Source of the DNA: Peptoniphilus_A harei_B | GTDB taxonomy: Bacteria; Bacillota; Clostridia; Tissierellales; Peptoniphilaceae | Direction of reading: 5' to 3' | DNA length: 64,000 nucleotides | NCBI GenBank assembly: GCA_032560695.1 | Contig: JAWGHR010000006.1 | Location: 33,058-97,057 of the forward strand | Shown: piece by piece, positions 8,612-17,969 of the stretch | Numbering within the stretch: position 1 is the stretch's first letter | Layout: every line of letters starts with the position of its first letter | Program-made: the position numbers and the translations under genes | Notes under the pieces: model-generated | Told to the model about the DNA's origin: nothing | Databases searched by the model: none | What the model saw: only the letters and a program-made list of their open reading frames with translations

Positions 8612-8837
8612 TAATTTTCAGGAAAATAAAACTCTATTCACTCAAAAAGTACAATCTTTTAATACGTTTTCTCAATAGTATGTTTCTTAATTTGCATGTT
8701 ATAATGTAACTTATTATCTTTTATTCCTGAAATCTTATTAATATTATTATTTTTCATAAAATACTTTAAATAAAATTTATTATTAGTTTTAATCTATGTT
8801 TAAAATCCCATTAAAAATACTAAGAATAAAGTTTACA

Positions 8838-8865
8838 TAAAAAATGACTTAGTCGCCTAAGTCAT
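8838..8865 (-). terminator. Terminator downstream of the small membrane protein gene
   Basis: A perfect 9-bp stem ATGACTTAG / CTAAGTCAT with a 4-nt loop is followed on the minus strand by a T-tract. It lies 11 bp past the stop codon. A very similar stem (AATGAC.TAGC) ends the ABC transporter operon at 9861-9892. Confidence 0.85.
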
Positions 8866-8875
8866 AAAATTTATC

Positions 8876-9085
8876 TTAATCTTTCTTTATTAGTCCATAG
8901 ACAATAAGTCCTATGGAAAGTATAAGGGCAATTTTTAATGTAAGGTCATCTTTAAGATAATCAATTAAATTATTTTGATAAGACGATGTCAACTTCAAGT
9001 CCAAAAGTGGCATGAAGTGAATGAATATTATCAATAAAACTGTCAATACCACGCCAGTGATAATATACTTGTCTCTAGCTTTCAT
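8876..9085 (-). CDS. Small two-helix membrane protein, unknown function
   Basis: The 69-residue product has two transmembrane helices (about residues 8-25 and 49-65) joined by a polar loop, and a short lysine-containing tail. It overlaps the stop of the 227-residue upstream gene by 11 bp and shares its terminator, so the two form a small operon. I do not recognise the family. The overlap and the terminator directly behind it argue that it is a real gene. Confidence 0.6.
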   Translation of the reverse strand: MKARDKYIITGVVLTVLLIIFIHFMPLLDLKLTSSYQNNLIDYLKDDLTLKIALILSIGLIVYGLIKKD

Positions 9086-9758
9086 TTATTTGCTCCTTTC
9101 TTACTATTAAATAAGCTCCCACAACTTCCTTTGCACTTCCCTCTGACTTTTTTTCTCCATCTTTATGTATTTCAAAGTCATAGTCATTTATCTCAGGGTA
9201 AAGGCTGAGTGTTGCAAAAGTTTTTCCTTCAACTTTTATTTCAAGATCTAAGTCAATTGTATTCTTTTTCTCCACATCAAATCCCAAGGCATTGGAAATT
9301 ATTTTTGCGTCCATGGGAAGGTCCACCATATAATCATTTTTTAAAATTTTATTTCCTATTTTAATTCCAGCTTTTTTATACTCTTTGTTCTTATAGTTTA
9401 ACTCCCAGACATCTCTTCCACTAAACTCTATTGCATTTTTAACTTCTGAAATATTTTCAATTGTGTAAGCTTCTTTATTAATTACTTCTTCTTTAGTGTA
9501 GTCATCATTATCAATAAGTTTAATGTGTTTTATCTCTGCAATTTCATAGCCAAGACTTTCTTCCATTTGCTTCTTCTTATCGCCAGTCACTTCAAAAATT
9601 TCAAAATTTTTATTGCCCTTGCCTTCATTTAATTTCACTTCTTGCTTAGATTCTTTCCCACCTTCACTGTAAGACTTGTAGGCAGTCCTTCCAAGGAATA
9701 GGAGAGCCAAAAACATAAGAGCAAAAAGTATTATTAAATTTTTCATTAAACACTTCAT
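9075..9758 (-). CDS. Membrane-anchored protein of unknown function
   Basis: The protein begins with one N-terminal transmembrane anchor (about residues 5-24) followed by a polar, lysine/glutamate-rich extracytoplasmic region of about 200 residues. I place the start at the ATG at 9758: AAGGAG lies 8 nt upstream, whereas the GTG at 9767 overlaps that ribosome site. No family is recognised. The segment KNAIEFSGRDVWELNYKNKEY and the C-terminal SAKEVVGAYLIVRKEQ look globular. It is the first gene of a two-gene operon. Confidence 0.6.
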   Translation of the reverse strand: MKCLMKNLIILFALMFLALLFLGRTAYKSYSEGGKESKQEVKLNEGKGNKNFEIFEVTGDKKKQMEESLGYEIAEIKHIKLIDNDDYTKEEVINKEAYTIENISEVKNAIEFSGRDVWELNYKNKEYKKAGIKIGNKILKNDYMVDLPMDAKIISNALGFDVEKKNTIDLDLEIKVEGKTFATLSLYPEINDYDFEIHKDGEKKSEGSAKEVVGAYLIVRKEQINES

Positions 9759-9860
9759 CGCGCTCACTCCTTAAAACAATTATACCATTAGAAAATAATT
9801 TAAAATTAAAAGAATTATATACACCAAAACTTCTTAATGATAGAAAATAAAAATATCCAA

Positions 9861-9892
9861 TAAAAAATGACCTAGCCTTAGCTAAGTCATTT
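9861..9892 (-). terminator. Terminator of the polar amino-acid ABC transporter operon
   Basis: The stem AATGAC.TAGC / GCTA.GTCATT with a 4-nt loop is followed by TTTTTTA on the minus strand, 12 bp after the ATPase stop codon. Confidence 0.8.
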
Positions 9893-9903
9893 TACTTTAA
9901 TTC

Positions 9904-10626
9904 TTATAAAACTTTTCCTAAAAAGTCTTTAGTCCTATCGTTTTGTGGATTGCCAAAAATTTCCTCTGGACTACCTTCTTCCACAATGTAGCCGCCATCC
10001 ATAAATAAAATTCTGTCACCAACTTCTCTTGCAAATCCCATCTCATGAGTAACAACTACCATGGTCATTCCTTCCCTTGCAAGGTCCTTCATTATGTCAA
10101 GAACTTCTCCAACCATTTCTGGGTCAAGGGCTGACGTAGGTTCGTCAAATAGCATTACCTTTGGATTCATGGCAAGGGCTCTTGCTATTGCAATTCTTTG
10201 TTTTTGTCCACCTGATAGAGACTTTGGAAAGGCCTCAGCCTTGTCAGGAAGTCCAACTCTTGCAAGTAATTCTCTTGCCCTTTCTTCTGCCTTGTTTTTT
10301 TCCATTTTCTTTACAAGTGTAGGAGCAAGAGTAATGTTGTCCAAGATATTTAAATTGTTAAAGAGGTTAAAGGATTGGAATACCATTCCCATTTCTTCTC
10401 GAACCTTATTTATGTCAATTTCTTTTGATGTAATTTCATCATTGTCTACAAAGATCTTACCACTTGTTGGGGTTTCCAAAAGATTTAAGCACCTTAAAAA
10501 AGTTGATTTCCCTGAACCTGATGGCCCGATTACAACTACCACTTCTCCATCTTTTATTTCTTGATCTATTCCCTTTAGGACTTCAAGTTCTCCAAAAGAT
10601 TTTGTAAGATTTTCTACCTTAATCAT
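9904..10626 (-). CDS. glnQ: Polar amino-acid ABC transporter ATPase (GlnQ/HisP type)
   Basis: The 240-residue ATPase has Walker A GPSGSGKST (residues 34-42), signature LSGGQKQR, Walker B VMLFDEPTSALDPE and the switch histidine in VVVTHEMGFA. The family is that of glutamine/histidine/arginine uptake systems. I chose the ATG at 10626, which has AAGGAG 8 nt upstream; a TTG 6 bp earlier is less likely. The start overlaps the permease stop by 8 bp. Gene order on the minus strand is binding protein, permease, ATPase. Substrate cannot be read from sequence; histidine, glutamine or arginine are all possible. Confidence 0.9.
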   Translation of the reverse strand: MIKVENLTKSFGELEVLKGIDQEIKDGEVVVVIGPSGSGKSTFLRCLNLLETPTSGKIFVDNDEITSKEIDINKVREEMGMVFQSFNLFNNLNILDNITLAPTLVKKMEKNKAEERARELLARVGLPDKAEAFPKSLSGGQKQRIAIARALAMNPKVMLFDEPTSALDPEMVGEVLDIMKDLAREGMTMVVVTHEMGFAREVGDRILFMDGGYIVEEGSPEEIFGNPQNDRTKDFLGKVL

Positions 10627-11293
10627 TTGCAAGTCTCCTTTCTAGACGTCCCATTGCCTTTGAAAGGCTGAAAGTCATAATGAAGTAGATGCAGGCTGTA
10701 AATATAAAGGGCCTTACTAGTTCAAAAGTTCCTGATGAAATACTTTTACCTGCGTACATTAACTCACCAACGCCAACTGTATAAGTTATTGATGATTCCT
10801 TAATAAGTGTTATAAATTCATTCACTAGGGCTGGTAGAATATTTTTTATTGCCTGTGGCATGATGATTTTTCTCATGGCTTGCTTTTCGTTAAGTCCAAG
10901 AGACCTTGCAGCTTCCATTTGTCCAAAGTCAACTGAACTAATTCCAGATCTTATAATTTCTGCTATGTAGGCAGCAGAGTTTAGAGATATAGAAAGGGCA
11001 CATAAGAACATTGGCGCCGTCAAAAGTGTGAATTGTTCTGGAATAATTTTTTTAAGTCCAAAGTACACAATCATTATTTGAACAAGCATTGGCGTTCCTC
11101 TTACAATCTCAATATAAACACTCGATAAGATATTTAATATTTTTAATTTTGATATTTTCATTAGAGCAAGAATTACCCCAAGTGTAAAGCCTAAAATGAC
11201 ACCGATTATTGAAAGTTCAATTGTCGTTATGGCTCCATTTAAGTAGGTTGGTAAGTACCTCTCTATGAAAGATATTTGATTCATAATTCCCAT
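10619..11293 (-). CDS. glnP: Polar amino-acid ABC transporter permease (GlnP/HisM type)
   Basis: The 224-residue protein has about five transmembrane helices and the HisM/GlnP-type EAA loop (EAARSLGLNEKQAMRKIIMPQAIKNILP), which contacts the ATPase. A single permease gene is present, so it presumably acts as a homodimer. The start ATG follows AAGGGG by 5 nt. It lies 61 bp downstream of the binding-protein gene with a terminator-like hairpin between them, an arrangement that normally keeps binding-protein mRNA in excess. Confidence 0.9.
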   Translation of the reverse strand: MGIMNQISFIERYLPTYLNGAITTIELSIIGVILGFTLGVILALMKISKLKILNILSSVYIEIVRGTPMLVQIMIVYFGLKKIIPEQFTLLTAPMFLCALSISLNSAAYIAEIIRSGISSVDFGQMEAARSLGLNEKQAMRKIIMPQAIKNILPALVNEFITLIKESSITYTVGVGELMYAGKSISSGTFELVRPFIFTACIYFIMTFSLSKAMGRLERRLAND

Positions 11294-11309
11294 TTTTTCC
11301 CCTTAATTT

Positions 11310-11347
11310 TTTAAAAATAAAAATTCCCCACATTTAATGTAGGGAAT
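11310..11347 (-). terminator. Intercistronic hairpin between binding protein and permease
   Basis: A stem of 11 positions with one mismatch (11323-11333 with 11337-11347, 3-nt loop) is followed on the minus strand by TTTTTATTTTT. It probably ends part of the transcripts after the binding-protein gene. Confidence 0.75.
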
Positions 11348-11354
11348 ATTTAAT

Positions 11355-12209
11355 TTATTTTACTGCCTCTTTATTAGATAGTTCAATATACTCATCAAAC
11401 CATTTGTCAACTTGGCCTGAATCTTTTAATCCTTTAACAACTTCGTTAACAGCTCCTGTTAAGTCGTCGTTGCCTTTTTTAACTGCTACTGCAAATCCAC
11501 TATCGTCTGGAATTCCCAAATCTTTTATAATAACTAGTCCATCAGTGATTGAAGCAAATTGCTTAGCAGGTAGTTCTGATAAGAAGGCTGCATCAATGGA
11601 CTTGTTCTTTAATTGTTCAATTATAACATTGTTAAGGTCAAAGCCCTTACACTTGTCTCCAAATCTTTCTGTTGCAAACTTGTGTTGAAGTGTTCCAAGT
11701 TGTGTACCAACAATTTCACCTTCTAGGTCATCAAAAGTTTTGTACTTGTCCTTGTTTTCTTCAGTTACAAGTAAAACTTGTTGTCCTTGTGAATACTCAT
11801 CAGAGAAGTCAACTTGTTTCTTTCTTTCTTCGTCAGCTCCCATTCCTGCTATAACTATGTCAACATCGCCTGAGTTTAGAGAAGCAAGAAGTCCTTCGAA
11901 AGCCATGTTCTTGATTTCAAGTTCTACCCCAAGTGAATCAGCAATGGACTGTGCGATTGCAATGTCAACACCTGTGAATTCTTCTTTGCCAGATTGGAAT
12001 GATGTCCATTCCATTGGTGGGAAGTCTGCTGAAGTTCCAAGAACTATTTTTCCCTTTTCTTTTATAGCATCAATTGTAGGACCAGTAGTTGTCACTTCAA
12101 ATTTTACTGCTTCCTTGGCTTCCTCTTTAGTTTCTTCTTTTTTGCCACAGCCAAATAATAAAAGGGCTGTCATTGCAATAAGTGCAATATTAAAAATTTT
12201 CTTTTTCAT
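11355..12209 (-). CDS. Amino-acid ABC transporter substrate-binding lipoprotein
   Basis: The 284-residue protein has a lipoprotein signal peptide with lipobox LLFGC (lipid-anchored Cys21), a lysine/glutamate-rich linker, and a family-3 solute-binding domain: GKIVLGTSADFPPMEW, FTGVDIAIAQSIADSLGVELEI, VDIVIAGMGADEERKKQVDFSDEY. It would sit on the outer face of the membrane and hand a polar amino acid to the GlnP/GlnQ partners encoded just downstream. The aspartate and arginine that hold the amino-acid backbone in this family can be placed (DFP and the AGMGADEERK loop), but the side-chain specificity cannot be read. Confidence 0.9.
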   Translation of the reverse strand: MKKKIFNIALIAMTALLLFGCGKKEETKEEAKEAVKFEVTTTGPTIDAIKEKGKIVLGTSADFPPMEWTSFQSGKEEFTGVDIAIAQSIADSLGVELEIKNMAFEGLLASLNSGDVDIVIAGMGADEERKKQVDFSDEYSQGQQVLLVTEENKDKYKTFDDLEGEIVGTQLGTLQHKFATERFGDKCKGFDLNNVIIEQLKNKSIDAAFLSELPAKQFASITDGLVIIKDLGIPDDSGFAVAVKKGNDDLTGAVNEVVKGLKDSGQVDKWFDEYIELSNKEAVK

Positions 12210-12323
12210 AATAACCTCCGACTTTAATTTAAAATAGCCTTCCTAAAGCTCTCACTTTAATTTTAAAAAACATTATAACGCAAAAAAACATGATTTTCAA
12301 TGACTTAAGGTCACTTTATTAAA

Positions 12324-13136
12324 TTAAAATTCTAAAAGGTCCTCTGCTGGCACTTTTTCTATAGGATTACTATTTTCTTCAATAGGTTCTTGTTTTTCCA
12401 CTGGTTTAGGATCTTGTTTTTCTACTGGTTTTGCCTCTACCTTCTTAGGTCTTGAAAATTGATAAACTCCCCAAGATTCTAATTCTGTATCTGTCCCCAA
12501 CCAAACTGGAGCTCCAACCTTCATACTTGGAAAAACTATACTTTCTATATCGTAGTTAAACATCCTTATGCAACCATTGGAATAGTAGCCACCAATTTGG
12601 AAGGGTTTAATGTTTCCATGGATTCCATAACCACTTTTACCAGGTATGCTTAAGCCCATCCATCTTTCTCCAAGAGGGTTCTTTGGGTCATTGGCTGCAA
12701 CTGGAGTGTACTTACCTCCCATTCCACCCCAAGCTGGGTTCTTGTGCATATTGTGAATCCTTGCCTTAGCTGATGGCGTTGGAGTAGATCCTGTCCCAAG
12801 AGTTACAGGAAACTTTCCAATAGATTGCCCTCCCTTATAAAGAGTAAGAGTTCTCCTAGACTTGTTAACCACTATCCAATTTCCCTTTGTTGGTGGATTA
12901 GTTACCATGTCATAAACTTCATAATTTTCTGTGTAAAGAGCCTGATTTGTCTTATCATTCATCCCACCAGTCACAGGAAGGTTCATCCTTGCCTGCCACT
13001 TCTTTAAGGCATGAGTCCTCTCGCTGCCAGACTTATCCATGAAGTCATTTTGTCTCACAAATCCCTTTGCTGAAACAAAACTTGGCAAGAGACTCGCTGC
13101 CAAGATAAGGGCTCCCATTCTTTTAATTTTTTTCAA
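12324..13136 (-). CDS. L,D-transpeptidase (YkuD domain), secreted
   Basis: The 270-residue protein has a signal peptide (MKKIKRMGALILAASLLPSFVSA), a short region resembling a peptidoglycan-binding motif (residues 35-70), and a YkuD catalytic domain with His173 in GIHGN and the nucleophile Cys189 in SNGCIRM. It should form 3-3 cross-links in, or attach proteins to, peptidoglycan. The C-terminus carries a degenerate proline-rich repeat (KPVEKQDPKPVEKQEPIEE). The start is TTG at 13136, supported by GGAGG 6 nt upstream inside the end of uvrA. It follows uvrA by 1 bp, so it is translationally tied to DNA-repair genes. Confidence 0.85.
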   Translation of the reverse strand: MKKIKRMGALILAASLLPSFVSAKGFVRQNDFMDKSGSERTHALKKWQARMNLPVTGGMNDKTNQALYTENYEVYDMVTNPPTKGNWIVVNKSRRTLTLYKGGQSIGKFPVTLGTGSTPTPSAKARIHNMHKNPAWGGMGGKYTPVAANDPKNPLGERWMGLSIPGKSGYGIHGNIKPFQIGGYYSNGCIRMFNYDIESIVFPSMKVGAPVWLGTDTELESWGVYQFSRPKKVEAKPVEKQDPKPVEKQEPIEENSNPIEKVPAEDLLEF

Positions 13137-13137
13137 A

Positions 13138-15954
13138 TTAATCCTCCAATTTATTCTTCAAGAATTCTCCTGTATAAGAATCCTTACACTTAATAATTTC
13201 TTCTGGCCTTCCTGTGAAGATAATTTGACCTCCACCTTCTCCACCTTCTGGTCCAAGGTCAATAATGTGATCGGCGCACTTAATAACATCTAAGTTATGC
13301 TCAATAGTTATTACAGTGTTGCCCCTGTCCACAAGTTCTTCCAAGACCTTAATTAATTTATTTACGTCTTCTGAGTGAAGACCAGTTGTTGGCTCGTCCA
13401 AAATGTAGAGAGTTCTTCCCGTTGCCCTCTTAGATAATTCTGTTGCAAGTTTTATCCTTTGGGCCTCTCCACCTGATAGGAGTGTAGATGACTGTCCCAA
13501 TTTTATATAAGAAAGTCCAACGTCTCTTAGGGTTTCAAGTTTTCTCAAGACTCTCTCATGGTTTTTGAAGAAGTCAATGGCCTCTTCAACTGTCATGTCT
13601 AGGACATCATAAATATTTTTGCCCTTGTATTTAACTTCAAGAGTTTCACGATTGTACCTCTTGCCATGACAAACTTCGCAGGGAACATAAACGTCAGATA
13701 AGAAGTGCATCTCAACTTTTAAGATTCCGTCACCCTTGCAGGCTTCACATCTTCCTCCCTTGACGTTAAAGGAAAATCTTCCCTTCTTGTAGCCACGCAT
13801 TTTTGCTTCATTGGTATTGGCGAAGATATCTCTTATTATATCAAAAGCACCTGTATAAGTGGCAGGATTTGATCTTGGTGTTCTACCAATTGGCGACTGG
13901 TCAATGTCAACAATCTTATCAATATTATCTAAGCCCTCAATGGACTTGTGCTTGCCAGGTTTTATTCTAGACTTATTTATCTTTTGGGCAAGACTCTTGT
14001 AGAGAATTTCATTTACAAGGGAAGACTTACCTGATCCAGAAACTCCTGTCACGCAGACAAATTGTCCCAATGGGAATTCAACATCAATATTTTTTAAGTT
14101 GTTTTCCTCTGCACCCTTTACCATGATGGACTTGTCAGTATATGCTCTTCTTTCCCTTGGTACTTCAATCTTCTTTCTCCCACTTAGGTAGGTCCCAGTT
14201 ATGGACTCTTGAACTTCCATAATTTCTTCTGCCGTACCTTGGGCAACAATCCTTCCACCGTTAATACCAGCAAGGGGTCCAATGTCTACAATTTCATCTG
14301 CTGCAAACATGGTGTCCTCGTCGTGTTCAACAACAATTAGTGTGTTGCCAATATCTGTTAGATTTCTAAGAGATTCGAGAAGTTTTGTGTTGTCCCTTTG
14401 GTGGAGTCCAATACTTGGCTCGTCAAGAACATAAATTACCCCAACAAGTTGGGAACCAATTTGAGTTGCCAACCTAATTCTTTGGGCCTCGCCACCAGAA
14501 AGTGTGCCAGCCATCCTCGATAGAGATAAATATTCAAGACCAACGTTAACCAAAAATTCTAGTCTTGATTTAATTTCTTTTAATAGCTCTTCAGCAATTA
14601 TCATTTCATTTTTTGTAAACTCTAGATTTTCAAAAAACTCTAAGGACTTGTCTATGGACAGTTCTGTTAGCTCATGGATATTTAGACCTCCAACTCTTAT
14701 GGCAAGAGATGAGTCTTTTAATCTTGTTCCATGACACTTAGGACATGGGACTTCCTCCATAAACTCGTCAATCTTATCAAGCATCCTGTCAGAGCTTGAT
14801 TCAGTATACCTTCTCTTTAGGTTTTTTAAGATTCCCTCAAATCCTCCAGAGTATTTTTTCTCTCCAGAGAAGAAGGAATTAAAGGAGAAGTTAAGTTTTC
14901 CCTTATAGCCTTCAAAAATTGCCTCGATAAATTCCTTTGGAGCATTTTTTATAGGCTCCTTAGTAGAAAAGTCGAATTTCTTAGCTATTTGTGCAATTAT
15001 TTCATAATAATAAGTCCCCTTAGAGTTAGAGTAGCAGGCAATTGCTCCCTCATCTATGGAAAGTTCCTTGTTTGGGATAACCAAATCTCTTGAAACTTCT
15101 TTTGAAAATCCAAGTCCCTTACACTCGTCACAGGCTCCCATAGGAGAGTTAAAGGAGAAAGACCTTGGAGTAACTTCTTCTATTATAATGTTGCAATGAG
15201 GGCAGGCAAACTTTGTGGAGAAAATCATGTCATCTCCATCGATTACATTTATCTTTGCTATGCCATCACTTAAGTTAGTTGCAATTTCCAGTGAGTCTGC
15301 AAGTCTTGATTCAATTTTTTCTTTTATAATAATCCTATCAATGACAATGTCTATGTCGTGATTTTTATTCTTTTCAAGTTCAAACTCTTCCCCAATGTCA
15401 TGCATTTCTCCATCAACAAGGACCCTTAAAAAGCCCTCTTTTTTTATTTTTTCAAAAACTTTTTTATGTTGGCCCTTCCTATGTCTAACAACTGGTGAAA
15501 GGATTTGGATCCTTGTCCTCTCATCTAGTTTCATTATTTCGTCCACCATTTGATCTATAGTATAGGAAGAAATTTCTCTTCCACACTCTGGACAAAAAGC
15601 GTGACCAACTCTTGCATACAAGAGTCTTAGGTAGTCGTAGATTTCTGTAACCGTTCCTACAGTTGACCTTGGGTTCTTTGAGGTAGTCTTTTGGTCAATA
15701 GAGATAGATGGACTCATACCTTCGATATAGTCAACTTCAGGCTTATCCATTTGTCCCAAGAATTGTCTTGCATAGGAAGATAGGGATTCCACATACCTTC
15801 TTTGACCTTCTGCATAAATTGTATCAAAAGCAAGGGATGACTTACCCGATCCAGAAAGTCCTGTGAAAACCACAAATTTATTTCTAGGAATTTTAAGGTC
15901 AACATTTTTTAAGTTGTTGACCCTAGCTCCCTTTACTATTATTTCGTCTTTCAA
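13138..15954 (-). CDS. uvrA: Excinuclease ABC subunit A
   Basis: The 938-residue protein has the two ABC ATPase modules of UvrA: Walker A GLSGSGKSS (residues 32-40) and a second GVSGSGKSS near residue 640, two LSGGEAQRI signatures, and the zinc-binding CxxC pairs (CPECGRE; CPHC...CDECKG; CEACKGDG...CEVCHGKR). It recognises bulky DNA lesions and loads UvrB. The start is TTG with AGAGGTG upstream. It follows uvrB by 12 bp in a ggt-uvrB-uvrA-ldt transcription unit. Confidence 0.97.
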   Translation of the reverse strand: MKDEIIVKGARVNNLKNVDLKIPRNKFVVFTGLSGSGKSSLAFDTIYAEGQRRYVESLSSYARQFLGQMDKPEVDYIEGMSPSISIDQKTTSKNPRSTVGTVTEIYDYLRLLYARVGHAFCPECGREISSYTIDQMVDEIMKLDERTRIQILSPVVRHRKGQHKKVFEKIKKEGFLRVLVDGEMHDIGEEFELEKNKNHDIDIVIDRIIIKEKIESRLADSLEIATNLSDGIAKINVIDGDDMIFSTKFACPHCNIIIEEVTPRSFSFNSPMGACDECKGLGFSKEVSRDLVIPNKELSIDEGAIACYSNSKGTYYYEIIAQIAKKFDFSTKEPIKNAPKEFIEAIFEGYKGKLNFSFNSFFSGEKKYSGGFEGILKNLKRRYTESSSDRMLDKIDEFMEEVPCPKCHGTRLKDSSLAIRVGGLNIHELTELSIDKSLEFFENLEFTKNEMIIAEELLKEIKSRLEFLVNVGLEYLSLSRMAGTLSGGEAQRIRLATQIGSQLVGVIYVLDEPSIGLHQRDNTKLLESLRNLTDIGNTLIVVEHDEDTMFAADEIVDIGPLAGINGGRIVAQGTAEEIMEVQESITGTYLSGRKKIEVPRERRAYTDKSIMVKGAEENNLKNIDVEFPLGQFVCVTGVSGSGKSSLVNEILYKSLAQKINKSRIKPGKHKSIEGLDNIDKIVDIDQSPIGRTPRSNPATYTGAFDIIRDIFANTNEAKMRGYKKGRFSFNVKGGRCEACKGDGILKVEMHFLSDVYVPCEVCHGKRYNRETLEVKYKGKNIYDVLDMTVEEAIDFFKNHERVLRKLETLRDVGLSYIKLGQSSTLLSGGEAQRIKLATELSKRATGRTLYILDEPTTGLHSEDVNKLIKVLEELVDRGNTVITIEHNLDVIKCADHIIDLGPEGGEGGGQIIFTGRPEEIIKCKDSYTGEFLKNKLED

Positions 15955-15966
15955 TATAACACCTCT

Positions 15967-17958
15967 TTAAAGGAGGGCAGATTTTTTCTTCTCCCTTAGA
16001 TCCTTTATCTTGTCCCTAATTTCAGCAGCTTTTTCAAAGTCAAGTTCTTCAGCTGCCCTGTACATTTCAGGTTTTAGGGCATCTATCATTTCATTTATTT
16101 CATCCTTAGTAAATTCATTTTCTTCATCTTTAATATCTTTAAAGTCAATAGACTCTTCTGCAGCAATGGCAGTATTTATGACTTCACGAACACTCTTGAC
16201 TATAGTCTTTGGAGTGATTCCATGCTCTTCATTGTATTCTTCTTGAATCTTTCTTCTTCTAGAAGTTTCATCAATAGTTACTCTCATGGAAGGAGTTATA
16301 GTATCAGCATACATAATAACTTTTCCATCAGCATTTCTCGCTGCACGACCAGCAGTTTGGATAAGTGATGTGACAGAACGAAGGAAACCTTCCTTGTCTG
16401 CATCAAGTATACAAACCCTGGAAACCTCTGGCAGATCAAGACCCTCTCTCAAGAGGTTAATACCAACGAGGACGTCAACCTTTCCAAGTCTTAGGTCTCT
16501 TATTATCTTCATCCTCTCCAAGGTATCTACATCAGAGTGCATGTAAGTTACCTTATACCCAATTTCCTTTAAATGCCTTGATAAATCTTCAGACATTCTC
16601 TTAGTTAAAGTTGTGATAAGGACTCTTTCTTCCCTTTCAATGGCTCCATTCACTTCATTTATTATGTCATCAATTTGATTTTTAATCGGCCTTACTTCTA
16701 TTATTGGATCAAGAAGACCTGTTGGCCTAATAATTTGTTCAACCTCTTGCTCAGTGTGTTCAAGTTCATAAGGCCCTGGAGTTGCAGAAACATAAACGCA
16801 TTGGTTCATCATTTCTTCAAACTCATTAAATCTCAAAGGTCTGTTGTCTAAAGCCGAAGGAAGTCTAAAACCATATTCAACTAAAGTTTCCTTACGGGCC
16901 CTGTCCCCATTGTACATCCCTCTAATTTGAGGAATAGTTTGGTGGGACTCGTCAATTATTGTCAAGAAGTCCTTTGGAAAATAATCTATTAGAGTATAAG
17001 GCCTTGAGCCTGGCGCCCTACCTGATAGGTGCCTTGAGTAGTTTTCTATACCAGAGCAGAAGCCCATCTCAGACAACATTTCCAAGTCGTACCTTGTCCT
17101 TTGCTCCAACCTTTGAGCCTCTAAAAGTTTTTCTTGGTCCTTTAATACCTTGAGTCTTTCCTCAAGTTCTTCTTCTATTGTTACTATGGCACGCTTTACC
17201 TTTTCTTCTGAAGTGGCAAAGTGGGATGCCGGAGTAATGTAGGCGTGGTTAAGATAGTGGAGGACTTGACCTGTCAGGGCATTAACTTCTGTTATCCTGT
17301 CAATCTCGTCGCCAAAAAATTCAACCCTAATAGAGTTTTCTGATGAAGAAGCTGGAAAGATTTCCAAAATATCTCCACGAACCCTAAAAGTCCCACGCTT
17401 AAATTCGTAATCATTTCTCACATATTGGATGTCCACAAGCTTGCTCATGACTTCGTTCCTGTCCCTTATCATGCCTGGTCTTAGAGAAATGGCCAACTTT
17501 TCATAGTCAATTGGGTCCCCCAAGCCATAGATGCAAGAAACTGATGCAACAATAATTACGTCCTTTCTTTCGAAAAGCGCCATAGTTGCAGAGTGACGAA
17601 GCTTATCTATTTCATCATTAATAGATGAATCCTTCTCAATGAAAGTATCAGTCCCTGGCACATATGCCTCTGGTTGATAGTAATCGTAATAAGAAACAAA
17701 GAATTCTACAGCATTCTCTGGAAAAAATTCCTTTAACTCGGAGCAAAGTTGATAGGCAAGAGTCTTGTTGTGAGCAATTACAAGAGTTGGCTTTTGAACC
17801 TTCTCAATTACATTTGCCATGGTAAAGGTCTTGCCCGATCCTGTTACCCCTAGTAGGTTTTGGTGCTTGTAACCCTTGTTTATCCCCTCAGCTAATTTAT
17901 CAATGGCCTGAGGTTGGTCACCTGTGGGTTTGTATTCAGAATGAATTTTAAATTTCAT
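15967..17958 (-). CDS. uvrB: Excinuclease ABC subunit B
   Basis: The 663-residue protein shows the UvrB Walker A motif GVTGSGKT (residues 37-44), the beta-hairpin region YYDYYQPEAYVPGTDTFIEKD (about 90-110) used for damage verification, the helicase motif TAGRAARNADGKVIMYAD, and a C-terminal UVR domain (about 620-657) that recruits UvrC. Length is normal. It lies 12 bp from both ggt and uvrA on the minus strand. No LexA-type operator was recognised upstream of the cluster. Confidence 0.97.
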   Translation of the reverse strand: MKFKIHSEYKPTGDQPQAIDKLAEGINKGYKHQNLLGVTGSGKTFTMANVIEKVQKPTLVIAHNKTLAYQLCSELKEFFPENAVEFFVSYYDYYQPEAYVPGTDTFIEKDSSINDEIDKLRHSATMALFERKDVIIVASVSCIYGLGDPIDYEKLAISLRPGMIRDRNEVMSKLVDIQYVRNDYEFKRGTFRVRGDILEIFPASSSENSIRVEFFGDEIDRITEVNALTGQVLHYLNHAYITPASHFATSEEKVKRAIVTIEEELEERLKVLKDQEKLLEAQRLEQRTRYDLEMLSEMGFCSGIENYSRHLSGRAPGSRPYTLIDYFPKDFLTIIDESHQTIPQIRGMYNGDRARKETLVEYGFRLPSALDNRPLRFNEFEEMMNQCVYVSATPGPYELEHTEQEVEQIIRPTGLLDPIIEVRPIKNQIDDIINEVNGAIEREERVLITTLTKRMSEDLSRHLKEIGYKVTYMHSDVDTLERMKIIRDLRLGKVDVLVGINLLREGLDLPEVSRVCILDADKEGFLRSVTSLIQTAGRAARNADGKVIMYADTITPSMRVTIDETSRRRKIQEEYNEEHGITPKTIVKSVREVINTAIAAEESIDFKDIKDEENEFTKDEINEMIDALKPEMYRAAEELDFEKAAEIRDKIKDLREKKKSALL

Positions 17959-17969
17959 TTAATCACCTT